Below, one piece after another: positions 26,259 through 34,771 of a stretch of 64,000 bases of DNA. The first letter of the stretch is position 1, and every line of letters begins with the position of its first letter. The position numbers and the translations under genes were made by a program. Under the pieces are notes generated by a model, which was not told the DNA's origin, ran no database searches, and saw only the letters and a list, made by a program, of their open reading frames with translations. Source of the stretch: JBDHXE01 sp035445085. GTDB taxonomy: Bacteria; Bacteroidota; Ignavibacteria; Kapaibacteriales; UBA2268. The stretch is from assembly GCA_035445085.1 (NCBI GenBank), contig DAOMQA010000008.1, forward strand, positions 49,797-113,796, written 5' to 3'.

Positions 26259-29200
26259 ATGAAGATTTTAGATAATTCTCAACAATTAAAAGAAATATTA
26301 CAAGAACGTATACTATTGCTTGACGGCGGTATGGGTACAATGCTCCAAAAGTATGAACTTGGAGAAAGTGGTTACCGGGGAGAGCGTTTTAAAGATTATC
26401 ACAAAGATCTACGTGGTAATAATGATATATTAGTGCTTACGCAAGCTAAAATAGTAGAAGAGATACATGAAGAATATTTAATTGCAGGTTCAGACATAAT
26501 TGAAACTAATACTTTTAATGCCAATAGTATCTCACAAGACGATTATGATGCCTCCGAATATTGTTATGAAATAAATTATAAGGCAGCACAAATCGTAAAA
26601 GGATTGTGCGAAAAGTATACATTACTTACACCAAACAAACCAAGATTTGCTGCTGGTTCTATCGGTCCAACTAATAGAGCTTTGTCTCTATCACCGGATG
26701 TAAATCGCCCAGAATTTAGAGCTATTACATTTGACCAATTAGCCGATGCTTATTATACACAAATTCAAGCATTAGCTGAAGGTGGAGTTGATATACTATT
26801 AATAGAAACTATTTTTGATACATTAAATGCTAAAGCTGCTATTTATGCAGTTGCCAATTATTTTCAAGATTCTGGAAACTCGTTGCCCGTCATGATTTCT
26901 GGTACGATAGTAGATCAATCAGGTAGAACACTTTCTGGGCAGACTGCCAGAGCCTTTTTGACTTCAATAGCACACACACCTAATCTATTAAGCATAGGAT
27001 TAAATTGTGCCTTAGGTTCAAAGCAAATGCGTCCATTTATTGAAGAGATTGCCAATAATACAAGTGCCTTTACAAGCTTATATCCTAATGCAGGGCTACC
27101 TAATGCTTTTGGAGGATACGACGAATCACCTGAATTTATGGCCGAAGTTGCAGCAGAATACGCAGAAGCTGGATTTCTAAATATAATTGGTGGCTGTTGC
27201 GGAACAACACCAGAGCATATAAAGGCAATGGCAAAAGCCGTAAAGGATAAATCTCCTCGCATACCCCCAACCTTAACACCATATTTAAGGTTATCTGGGC
27301 TTGAAGAGTTAGTAGCCTTTGATGACTCAAACTTTATCAATGTTGGTGAAAGAACTAACGTTACGGGTTCGATTAAGTTTAGAAAACTTATTGAAGCAGA
27401 TAATTATGAAGCTGCTTTGTCTATTGCAAAACAACAAGTAGAAAACGGCGCCCAAATAATAGATATAAATATGGACGAAGGCATGCTTGATAGTGTAGCG
27501 GCTATGACAAAGTTCTTAAATTTAATAGCGACTGAACCCGATATCGCCAAAGTACCAATTATGATAGATTCGTCGCGTTGGAGTGTAATTCTTGCTGGTT
27601 TGAAGTGCATACAAGGTAAAGGAATAGTTAATTCTATTTCTTTAAAAGAAGGGGAAGATGCATTTAAAGATTATGCAAGAACAATTATGAATTTCGGTGC
27701 TGCTGTCTTAGTTATGGCTTTTGACGAGCAAGGGCAAGCAGATACAATTGAAAGGAAAATACAAATTTGTGGGCGAGCCTATAAGATATTAACTGAAGAA
27801 GTAGGATTCCCTCCACAAGATATAATTTTTGACCCCAATATACTAACAATTGGAACGGGTATAGAAGAATATAATAATTATGCTATTAACTATATTGAGG
27901 CAACACGGTGGATAAAAAGCAATCTACCTTTAGCAAAAGTTAGTGGCGGTGTATCTAATTTATCATTTTCGTTTAGAGGTAATGACAAGATTAGAGAAGC
28001 TATGCATTCAGCATTTTTATATTATGCTATTCAAGCTGGTATGGATATGGGAATAGTAAATGCAGGTCAATTAGAAGTTTATGAAGCTATTGATAAAGAT
28101 TTATTAGAACTTGTAGAAGATTTAATTCTAAATCGTAGGGAAGATGCAACGGATCGGCTATTAAAGTACTCTGAAGATAACAAGAGTAATACAAGCCAGC
28201 AAAAAGAACAAGAAGAATGGAGAAAGTTACCCGTTGACGAAAGATTAAAGCACTCTTTAATAAAAGGAATTGTAGAACATATAATAGAAGACACGGAAGA
28301 AGCAAGGCAAATGTATGCAAGCCCATTAGATGTTATAGAAAAACCATTAATGGACGGAATGAATATAGTAGGCGATTTGTTTGGTGCAGGAAAAATGTTT
28401 CTTCCTCAAGTAGTTAAATCTGCTCGTGTAATGAAAAAGTCAGTAGCTTATCTGATACCTTATATTGAAGAACAATTAAAAAAGGGTAGCAAAAAAAGTT
28501 CTGGTAAAGTTTTGTTGGCTACTGTGAAGGGTGATGTTCACGATATAGGTAAAAATATAGTTGGCGTTGTCTTATCATGTAACAACTATGATATTATTGA
28601 CTTAGGTGTAATGGTATCCGTAGAAAGAATAATGGAAGAAGCAATCAAAAACGACGTTGATATTATTGGATTAAGTGGGCTTATTACTCCATCCCTAGAC
28701 GAGATGATGCACGTAGCCAAAGAATTAGAAAGAAATGGCTTTAAACAACCTTTGTTGATTGGTGGTGCAACAACTTCAAAAATTCATACAGCGGTAAAAG
28801 TAGCGCCAAATTATTCGCAACCTGTCATTCACGTTTTAGACGCAGGGCGAAGTGTCCCAGTAGTTTCTAATTTGTTAAATGATAAACTAAAAGATGATTT
28901 TGTATCTCAAATAGATCACGAATATTCTAAAATGAGGGATACACATTACAAATCTCTGTCTCAAATTAGCTTAGTTACTTTGGAAGAAGCTAAACAGAAT
29001 AAATACACCATTGATTGGGCAAATGAAAATATATATAAGCCAGATTTCATAGGTATTAAAGAGCTTATAGATTTCGACCTTACAGAAATCAGGCAGTTTA
29101 TTAATTGGACACAATTCTTTGTAACTTGGGAAATTAAGGGCAAGTTCCCTCAAATATTCGATAATCCAGAAAAAGGCGAAGAAGCAAGAAAATTATACGA

Positions 29201-29939
29201 TGATGCTAACAATATGTTAGACGAACTGATAAACAACAAACTTATTAGAGCAAACGCTGTTTTTGGTATCTTTCCAGCTAATTCTATCAATGATGAGGAT
29301 ATTGAGATTTATGGTGAAAGTGGCAATGTTTTAACACGATTTAATTTTTTACGTCAGCAAAATAATCATAAGGGCAAACAAGCTAACTATTCATTAGCTG
29401 ATTATATTGCTCCAAAAGAATCAGATATTAAAGATTATTTAGGCTTTTTCATAAATACCGCTGGTGTAGGCGTAGAAGAGTTAGCTTTAGAATATTCTAA
29501 TAATAACGATGAATATAAATCTATTATGATTAAAATTGTTGCTGATAGGATGGCTGAAGCTTTCGCCGAATTGCTGCACTTAATCGTAAGGCGTGATTAT
29601 TGGGGATATGGCAAGAATGAGAGTTTAGAATTAAATGACTTATTAAGTGAATCATATGACGGTATTAGACCTGCGATAGGCTACCCGTCAATACCAGACC
29701 ATTCAGAGATAGTAAAGGTTTTTGAAGTTATCGGTAAAAATCAATCAGAAATGAGTGTAACCGACAGTTTTATGATGAAACCAGGTGCGTCGGTAAGTGG
29801 CTTATATTTTGCTAACCCAAAAGCAAAATATTTTGCAGTCGGGAAGTTAAAAAAAGACCAGACTATAAACTATATGGAAAGAAAAGGTACAAACTTGGAT
29901 TTCGTAGCGAAGATTATGAACCATTATTTGGTTGAGTAA
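26259..29939 (+). CDS. metH: Cobalamin-dependent methionine synthase, full length
   Basis: 1226 residues with all four modules in order. The homocysteine-binding barrel (LLDGGMGTMLQ near the start; zinc site IIGGCCGTTPEHI about residue 310) is first. The folate-binding barrel (NVGERTNVTGS, about 355) follows, then the B12-binding region with DVHDIGKNIVG (about 760). The AdoMet reactivation domain with RPAIGYPSIPDHSE (about 1140) is last. ATG 26259 is preferred to the TTG at 26250. The short upstream interval shows no cobalamin-box-like sequence. ybaN follows directly. Confidence 0.97.
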   Translation: MKILDNSQQLKEILQERILLLDGGMGTMLQKYELGESGYRGERFKDYHKDLRGNNDILVLTQAKIVEEIHEEYLIAGSDIIETNTFNANSISQDDYDASEYCYEINYKAAQIVKGLCEKYTLLTPNKPRFAAGSIGPTNRALSLSPDVNRPEFRAITFDQLADAYYTQIQALAEGGVDILLIETIFDTLNAKAAIYAVANYFQDSGNSLPVMISGTIVDQSGRTLSGQTARAFLTSIAHTPNLLSIGLNCALGSKQMRPFIEEIANNTSAFTSLYPNAGLPNAFGGYDESPEFMAEVAAEYAEAGFLNIIGGCCGTTPEHIKAMAKAVKDKSPRIPPTLTPYLRLSGLEELVAFDDSNFINVGERTNVTGSIKFRKLIEADNYEAALSIAKQQVENGAQIIDINMDEGMLDSVAAMTKFLNLIATEPDIAKVPIMIDSSRWSVILAGLKCIQGKGIVNSISLKEGEDAFKDYARTIMNFGAAVLVMAFDEQGQADTIERKIQICGRAYKILTEEVGFPPQDIIFDPNILTIGTGIEEYNNYAINYIEATRWIKSNLPLAKVSGGVSNLSFSFRGNDKIREAMHSAFLYYAIQAGMDMGIVNAGQLEVYEAIDKDLLELVEDLILNRREDATDRLLKYSEDNKSNTSQQKEQEEWRKLPVDERLKHSLIKGIVEHIIEDTEEARQMYASPLDVIEKPLMDGMNIVGDLFGAGKMFLPQVVKSARVMKKSVAYLIPYIEEQLKKGSKKSSGKVLLATVKGDVHDIGKNIVGVVLSCNNYDIIDLGVMVSVERIMEEAIKNDVDIIGLSGLITPSLDEMMHVAKELERNGFKQPLLIGGATTSKIHTAVKVAPNYSQPVIHVLDAGRSVPVVSNLLNDKLKDDFVSQIDHEYSKMRDTHYKSLSQISLVTLEEAKQNKYTIDWANENIYKPDFIGIKELIDFDLTEIRQFINWTQFFVTWEIKGKFPQIFDNPEKGEEARKLYDDANNMLDELINNKLIRANAVFGIFPANSINDEDIEIYGESGNVLTRFNFLRQQNNHKGKQANYSLADYIAPKESDIKDYLGFFINTAGVGVEELALEYSNNNDEYKSIMIKIVADRMAEAFAELLHLIVRRDYWGYGKNESLELNDLLSESYDGIRPAIGYPSIPDHSEIVKVFEVIGKNQSEMSVTDSFMMKPGASVSGLYFANPKAKYFAVGKLKKDQTINYMERKGTNLDFVAKIMNHYLVE

Positions 29940-29940
29940 A

Positions 29941-30384
29941 GTGCCAGAAATTAAACTTGTTGATAGTAGATTGAAGCGAGCTATCTACTTAATTTTAGGC
30001 TTTGTTTTTGTTAGTTTAGGGATAATTGGAGCATTTTTGCCAATAATGCCTACAACAATATTCCTCATATTGGCTACTTGGTTCTTTATGAGAAGTTCCG
30101 AAAAATACTATATTTGGCTAACAAGTAATAAGTATTTCGGTAAGTTAATCAAAAATTATTATACATTTAGAGGAATTGAAGCAAAAGCTCGAACAAAATC
30201 ATTAATTATACTTTGGATTACTTTATTAGTACCTATGATATTCCTAAAGATTTGGTGGGCTACCTTAATTTCAATTTGTGTAGGTATTGGCGTAACTTGG
30301 CACTTATTTGCACTAAAAACATTGACTGAAAATGAAATTCGAGACTTAGAAAGCGAATTTAAAGAAAAAGAAGATTATAAATAA
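29941..30384 (+). CDS. YbaN/DUF454-family inner-membrane protein
   Basis: A small protein of about 147 residues with an N-terminal hydrophobic hairpin ('LILGFVFVSLGIIGAFLPIM' followed by PTTIFLILATWFFMRSS) and a second pair of membrane segments around residues 90-125. The GIIGAFLPIMPTTIF block is diagnostic of DUF454. Function unknown. Start is uncertain: GTG at 29941, immediately after the metH stop, or TTG at 29932 overlapping metH. Translational coupling with metH is likely. Confidence 0.8.
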   Translation: MPEIKLVDSRLKRAIYLILGFVFVSLGIIGAFLPIMPTTIFLILATWFFMRSSEKYYIWLTSNKYFGKLIKNYYTFRGIEAKARTKSLIILWITLLVPMIFLKIWWATLISICVGIGVTWHLFALKTLTENEIRDLESEFKEKEDYK

Positions 30385-30407
30385 ATATGTTGATTTAAAG
30401 TTAGAAA

Positions 30408-31421
30408 GTGATTATTGAATTTTTAATATTAGTGTTACTTATTCTAATGTCAGCCACTTTTTCAGGTATGACAATTGGAGTATTTAGCCTAAGTTTAACA
30501 ACTCTTGAAGCTAAAGCAAAATTAGGCGATAAGAGAGCGCAAAAAATTATTCCTATTAGAAAGAACGGTAGTTTACTGTTAGCAACTCTATTATTTGGCA
30601 ATGTTGCTGTAAATACTGCTGTTGCAATTATATTAAATAGTATAGCAGGCGGGTTTATAGCGGGTATTGTTTCTACTGTATTGATTGTTATATTTGGTGA
30701 GCTATTACCTCAGGCAGTATTTGCACGGTATGCACTAAGTCTTGGCTCTAAAATTATATGGTTAGTCAAGATTTTTATCGTAATTTTATATCCAGTGGCT
30801 GCTCCTGCTGCATTTATTTTAGATAAGATGCTTGGTAAAGAAAGTCCATTATTGTTTTCTAAGCAGGAGTTTAGTGAAATAATAAAAAAACACGAAGAAT
30901 CCCCTGATTCGGCTATTGATTCTGATGAAGAGCGTATACTTTTAGGTGCCTTATCGTTTTCTGACAGAATAGTCTATGATGTAATGACGCCAAAGACTGT
31001 AGTCTACCACTTAAATAAAAATACTATTCTTAATATACAAAAATTAGAAGAAATAAAGCAGATAGGTTACAGCAGGATACCTGTTTTTGATACTAATACT
31101 GATAATATGCTTGGTATATTATTTGTAAAGGATTTGTTAGGTATCTCACCTAGTGATGATTTAATTATTGAGTCACTAATACGTAAGGATAGATTAGTAT
31201 ACGTTGAATGGAATTTCAAATTAGACAAAGTATTAGATATGATGGTAAAAAGCCACAATCATTTGGCTGTTGTCATAGACGAATTTGGAGTATTTAATGG
31301 CATTGTAACATTAGAAGATATTGTAGAAGAGATTCTTAAGATTGAAATTGTAGATGAGCAAGATAAAATAATTGATTTACAAAAGCATGCTCGTGAAAAA
31401 TTAAGGAATAGATTAGCATAG
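30408..31421 (+). CDS. CNNM/CBS-domain transporter-like protein
   Basis: 337 residues: a CNNM transmembrane domain (residues about 1-145, 'SATFSGMTIGVFSLSLTTLE', then 'FGELLPQAVFARYA'), then a CBS pair with 'DVMTPKTVVYHL' and 'NHLAVVIDEFGVFNGIVTLE'. These resemble the CorC/MpfA magnesium-efflux and haemolysin-C-like proteins. The C-terminal CorC_HlyC domain found in many homologues is absent, so this is a short form. Start is GTG. A terminator follows. Confidence 0.87.
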   Translation: MIIEFLILVLLILMSATFSGMTIGVFSLSLTTLEAKAKLGDKRAQKIIPIRKNGSLLLATLLFGNVAVNTAVAIILNSIAGGFIAGIVSTVLIVIFGELLPQAVFARYALSLGSKIIWLVKIFIVILYPVAAPAAFILDKMLGKESPLLFSKQEFSEIIKKHEESPDSAIDSDEERILLGALSFSDRIVYDVMTPKTVVYHLNKNTILNIQKLEEIKQIGYSRIPVFDTNTDNMLGILFVKDLLGISPSDDLIIESLIRKDRLVYVEWNFKLDKVLDMMVKSHNHLAVVIDEFGVFNGIVTLEDIVEEILKIEIVDEQDKIIDLQKHAREKLRNRLA

Positions 31422-31442
31422 CGCTTATATATATTTTATATA

Positions 31443-31482
31443 AAAATAGACTGTAACCTTTCAGCAGGATACAGTCTATTTT
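31443..31482. terminator. Terminator between the CNNM gene and gcvH
   Basis: AAAATAGACTGTA (31443-31455) pairs with TACAGTCTATTTT (31470-31482): 13-bp perfect stem, 14-base loop, between convergent genes. Confidence 0.82.
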
Positions 31483-31500
31483 GTTAGTTTTAATTCCAAA

Positions 31501-31881
31501 CTATTTTCCAATATGGCTTTTATAAGCCTCAGCGTCCATTAAGCCATCTACTTCTGCAAGATTTGATAATTCTACTTTCACTATCCAACCATTACCATAA
31601 GGGTCAGTATTTACAGTTTCTGGTGCATCATTCAGAGGAGCATTAACTTCAATTATCTTCCCTGATATAGGTGAGAAAAGCTCAGCAACTGTTTTAACAG
31701 CTTCAATTGTACCAAACGAATCTCCTTGGTTAAGGTTAGCATTTTGATCGGGTATATCAACATATACTATATCACCTAATTCACCTTGAGCATGTTCAGT
31801 AATACCTATTGTGCCAATATTGCCATCTATTTTAATCCATTCATGGTCTTCAGTATACTTTAAATTTTGTGGGAAATCCAT
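31501..31881 (-). CDS. gcvH: Glycine cleavage system H protein
   Basis: 126-residue lipoyl carrier. The lipoylation lysine sits in 'GTIEAVKTVAELFSPISG'. Start is supported by AGGAG eight bases upstream. No gcvT or gcvP gene lies next to it, so it either serves a glycine system elsewhere or contributes to lipoate metabolism. A dihydrolipoyl dehydrogenase gene (lpdA) is at 37.2-38.6 kb. Confidence 0.95.
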   Translation of the reverse strand: MDFPQNLKYTEDHEWIKIDGNIGTIGITEHAQGELGDIVYVDIPDQNANLNQGDSFGTIEAVKTVAELFSPISGKIIEVNAPLNDAPETVNTDPYGNGWIVKVELSNLAEVDGLMDAEAYKSHIGK

Positions 31882-31930
31882 AATTACTCCTAATTTATAT
31901 ATTTAAACAAAAATTAATTCTTTATATTTT

Positions 31931-33274
31931 TTAAATACTATTCCAATCGTGTCTTTCTAAATACTTTGTATCAATATTTCCATCAATAAAATCTTGATTT
32001 TTCATCATTTTTTTATGAAACGGAATTGTAGTCTTAATCCCTTCAATAATAAATTCATCTAAAGCTCTGTACATTTTCGCTATAGCTTCTTGACGTGTAG
32101 GTGCGGTAGTTATTAACTTAGCAACTAATGAGTCATAATTTGAAGGAATAACATACCCTTGGTAAGCATGGCTATCTACTCTTACTCCATGCCCTCCTGG
32201 TGCATGAAATACTTCTATTTTGCCAGGGCTAGGTCTAAAATTATTTTCTGGATCTTCGGCATTAATTCTGCATTCTATTGAATGAAAAAGAGGTTCTGAT
32301 GCTTTTAAAGTAAGTTTTTCGCCAGCCGCTACCATTATTTGTTCTTTTATTAAATCTACTCCAAGAGATTGCTCGGTTACTGGGTGTTCTACTTGAATTC
32401 TAGTGTTCATTTCCATGAAATAGAAGTTCATATCATTATCTACTAAGTATTCAATTGTTCCAGGCCCATAATAGCCTACAGCTTTTGCTCCTAACACAGA
32501 AGCCTCTCCCATTTTCTGGCGTAGCAACTTGTCTACTACTGGTGATGGTGCTTCTTCAATAAGTTTTTGATGTCTCCTCTGTGTAGAACATTCTCTTTCA
32601 TTAAGATGTATTATATTACCGTATTTATCGCCAAAGATTTGGATTTCAATATGGCGGGAGCCCATCACTAATTTTTCCATATAAAGATCTGGGTTACCAA
32701 AAAAGGCATTTGCTTCACTTGATGCAATTTCATAAGCAAATTTCAACTCGTTATGATTATGCACCATACGCATACCTTTGCCACCACCGCCAGCAACTGC
32801 TTTCAACATTATCGGGTAGGATATTTCTTCAGCAACTTGTAATGCTTCGTCTACACTTTTGAGTATTCCGATACTACCTGGCACAACAGGTACTCCCGCC
32901 GCTCTCATTGTTTCTTTAGCAACTGCTTTATTACCCATTTTTCTGATTGCTTCGGCACTTGGTCCAATGAATGTAATATTATGATCATCGCATATATCAA
33001 CGAATCTATCATTTTCAGCAAGGAAACCATAGCCCGGGTGAATAGCGTCAGCATTGGTGATAATAGCTGCCGATATTATTGATGGAATCTTTAAATAGCT
33101 ATCACGGCTAAGAGCAGGTCCGATACAAACAGCTTCGTCCGCAAACCTAACATGAAGTGAATCTTTATCAGCTTCTGAATACACGGCAACAGTTGAAATA
33201 CCTAATTCTTTACAAGCTCTAATAATCCTTAGTGCAATTTCAGATCTATTAGCAATTAGTATTTTTCTTATCAT
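31931..33274 (-). CDS. accC: Acetyl-CoA carboxylase biotin carboxylase subunit
   Basis: 447 residues with the ATP-grasp fold of biotin carboxylase: 'ILIANRSEIALRIIRACKEL', 'HPGYGFLAEN', glycine-rich GGGGKGMRMV, 'ERECSTQRRHQKLIEEAPSP', 'EMNTRIQVEHPVTE'. It follows accB by two bases and forms the classical accBC operon for malonyl-CoA synthesis. Confidence 0.97.
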   Translation of the reverse strand: MIRKILIANRSEIALRIIRACKELGISTVAVYSEADKDSLHVRFADEAVCIGPALSRDSYLKIPSIISAAIITNADAIHPGYGFLAENDRFVDICDDHNITFIGPSAEAIRKMGNKAVAKETMRAAGVPVVPGSIGILKSVDEALQVAEEISYPIMLKAVAGGGGKGMRMVHNHNELKFAYEIASSEANAFFGNPDLYMEKLVMGSRHIEIQIFGDKYGNIIHLNERECSTQRRHQKLIEEAPSPVVDKLLRQKMGEASVLGAKAVGYYGPGTIEYLVDNDMNFYFMEMNTRIQVEHPVTEQSLGVDLIKEQIMVAAGEKLTLKASEPLFHSIECRINAEDPENNFRPSPGKIEVFHAPGGHGVRVDSHAYQGYVIPSNYDSLVAKLITTAPTRQEAIAKMYRALDEFIIEGIKTTIPFHKKMMKNQDFIDGNIDTKYLERHDWNSI

Positions 33275-33276
33275 TA

Positions 33277-33765
33277 CTATTCCGCTTTAATTAAGAATAA
33301 TGGTTGGTTAAATTCAACAGGTTTACCATTTTCAAGTAATATTTTTACAACTTCACCACTTTTGTCTGATTCAATTTCATTCATAAGCTTCATAGCTTCA
33401 ATAATGCAAAGAGTGTCTCCAGCTTTAATGACAGAACCAACATCTACAAAAGACGGAGAATCTGGAGAAGGTGAGCGATAAAAAGTACCAACAATAGGAG
33501 AATAAATAGTATGATAATTTTCAGTTTTATTTTCTATTTTATCCTGAACAGAAATACTTGTTGATTTGATAGGCTCAGGTTCTTCATTATAAATAATATT
33601 AGGTCTTAATTCTGTTTGATGTAATGCTTGTGGAGTATAATTGACTTGTTGAATGTTAGTTCTTACCGATAGTTTGATAAAAACTCCTTCTTCGTCTATT
33701 TCTAAATTAGTGGCTTTGCTATCATCAAAAATTTTAACTAACCTTCTTAAATAATTTAAATCCAT
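33277..33765 (-). CDS. accB: Biotin carboxyl carrier protein of acetyl-CoA carboxylase
   Basis: 162 residues from the ATG at 33765, which has GGAG upstream; a TTG at 33777 would add four residues. The N-terminal 'LNYLRRLVKIFDDS' matches the AccB start, a Pro/Glu/Ser linker follows, and the C-terminal biotinyl domain has the biotinylated Lys in IIEAMKLMNEI. First gene of accBC. Confidence 0.95.
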   Translation of the reverse strand: MDLNYLRRLVKIFDDSKATNLEIDEEGVFIKLSVRTNIQQVNYTPQALHQTELRPNIIYNEEPEPIKSTSISVQDKIENKTENYHTIYSPIVGTFYRSPSPDSPSFVDVGSVIKAGDTLCIIEAMKLMNEIESDKSGEVVKILLENGKPVEFNQPLFLIKAE

Positions 33766-33845
33766 ACTTTGCTCCAATAATTTTTATTTACATTATAGAA
33801 AGATATATTGAATATTTAACGTGGAATTTATTTTACGGCTATTTG

Positions 33846-33916
33846 AGGTGACGAGAGGAGTCGAACCTCCGTAGGCGGTTTTGCAGACCGCAGCCTAGCC
33901 ACTCGGCCACGTCACC
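33846..33916 (-). tRNA. tRNA-Cys (GCA)
   Basis: 71-nt cloverleaf on the minus strand: acceptor GGTGACG pairs with CGTCACC, the anticodon loop is CTGCAAA with anticodon GCA, and the T arm is GGAGG-TTCGACT-CCTC. The discriminator is U, as usual for tRNA-Cys. CCA is not encoded. Confidence 0.96.
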
Positions 33917-33928
33917 AAATTTGAATTG

Positions 33929-33960
33929 CAAAAGTAAACAATAATACTATATTAACCAAA
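33929..33960 (-). promoter_or_regulatory. Promoter of tRNA-Cys
   Basis: Minus strand reads TTTG (33957-33960), 20-base spacer, TACTTTTG (33929-33936). It points to a start a few bases before the tRNA. Confidence 0.75.
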
Positions 33961-33973
33961 TATAAATTATTAT

Positions 33974-34004
33974 TTTGTCATTTTTAGAAATACTCTTATT
34001 TTTG
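33974..34004 (+). promoter_or_regulatory. Promoter of tRNA-Leu
   Basis: TTTG (33974-33977), exactly 19 bases, TATTTTTG (33997-34004): full match to the Bacteroidota consensus, 16 bases upstream of the tRNA. The -33 boxes of this and the tRNA-Cys promoter are back to back, 13 bases apart. Confidence 0.8.
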
Positions 34005-34020
34005 AATTAAATATGAATTT

Positions 34021-34103
34021 GCGGAAGTGGTGAAACTGGCAGACACGCCATCTTGAGGGGGTGGTGCCCAATGGGTGTAGGGGTTCAAATCCCCTTTTCC
34101 GCA
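34021..34103 (+). tRNA. tRNA-Leu (GAG)
   Basis: 83-nt class II tRNA. Acceptor GCGGAAG pairs with TTTTCCGC. The anticodon arm is CCATC-TTGAGGG-GGTGG with anticodon GAG, the variable arm is long (TGCCCAATGGGTG), and the T loop is GGGG-TTCAAAT-CCCC. CCA is not encoded. Confidence 0.96.
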
Positions 34104-34123
34104 CAATATAATGTATTATAAAA

Positions 34124-34154
34124 AAAAACACTTTAGCAAAACTAAAGTGTTTTT
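34124..34154. terminator. Terminator between tRNA-Leu and the Cys-rich protein gene
   Basis: AAAAACACTTTAG (34124-34136) pairs with CTAAAGTGTTTTT (34142-34154), five-base loop, preceded by further As and followed by Ts, so usable from both sides. Confidence 0.85.
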
Positions 34155-34198
34155 AAAATTTTTGCCAATTTATATAATAGGCAATTTATTCTTTAAAC

Positions 34199-34513
34199 TT
34201 ACTTTGTAGGCGCTTCAGCAACTGTTTTAACTTCTTTAGTTTCGTTTTTAGCTTCTACTTTAGTATCTTTTGACGTACAGCAAGAGCTATTTTTTACTTT
34301 AGCTGCAGTTTTGGTATCACAAGATTTTGTAGAGCAATCTTCCTTAGAAGCTACTTTTTTGTCTTTAGTAGTTTCGCAAGATGCTGTTTTCGCTTCTGAT
34401 GAGCAACAAGATTTAGAAGCAGATGCTTTTGTTTTATCGCAAGCAATCATATTTACAGAGCCGATTGCAAAAATAAACAATGCAGATGCAGCAAGAATTT
34501 TTAATTTGTTCAT
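34199..34513 (-). CDS. Small secreted Cys/Lys/Thr-rich low-complexity protein
   Basis: No family recognised. 104 residues: a signal peptide (KLKILAASALFIFAIGSV), then after MIACDK a mature part made almost only of Lys, Thr, Ser, Ala, Glu, Asp and Cys. Eight Cys are seen, two as CC pairs (KSCCSS, SSCCTS) and others as spaced Cys (ASCET, EDCST, KSCDT). MIAC may be an imperfect lipobox. Cys spacing suggests metal binding or disulfide cross-linking, but this is inference. The start is well supported by AGGAG. The leader carries a short repeat (34525-34558). Confidence 0.75.
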   Translation of the reverse strand: MNKLKILAASALFIFAIGSVNMIACDKTKASASKSCCSSEAKTASCETTKDKKVASKEDCSTKSCDTKTAAKVKNSSCCTSKDTKVEAKNETKEVKTVAEAPTK

Positions 34514-34524
34514 AATGAACTCCT

Positions 34525-34558
34525 AAAAAAAATGAAAAAAATGAAAAAAATGAAAATG
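34525..34558. repeat. Short tandem repeat in the leader of the Cys-rich gene
   Basis: Period-nine A-rich repeat: A8-TG-A7-TG-A7-TG-A4-TG on the plus strand (TTTTTTTCA units on the minus strand). It lies just upstream of the ribosome site of the minus-strand gene at 34199-34513. Confidence 0.7.
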
Positions 34559-34601
34559 CACAAAAACCAATTAGCAATTTAATACATTTCTAATTAATAG
34601 A

Positions 34602-34609
34602 CAAATATA
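34602..34609 (-). promoter_or_regulatory. Candidate -7 box for the Cys-rich protein gene
   Basis: Minus strand reads TATATTTG. It would give a leader of about 80 bases that includes the A-rich tandem repeat. The -33 element is weak. Confidence 0.45.
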
Positions 34610-34771
34610 AATGATAAAGGTTACATATTGAAAAAAAATAATAATAAATTTTAAAAATATGTATGGACTAAGTATATCAGTAATGATAACATAATATAAT
34701 TGCAATTCAACAAAAAATAAATCGTGAATAAGAGAGTTAATAATAACTTTTTTAAGAAAGATGTTTGAATT

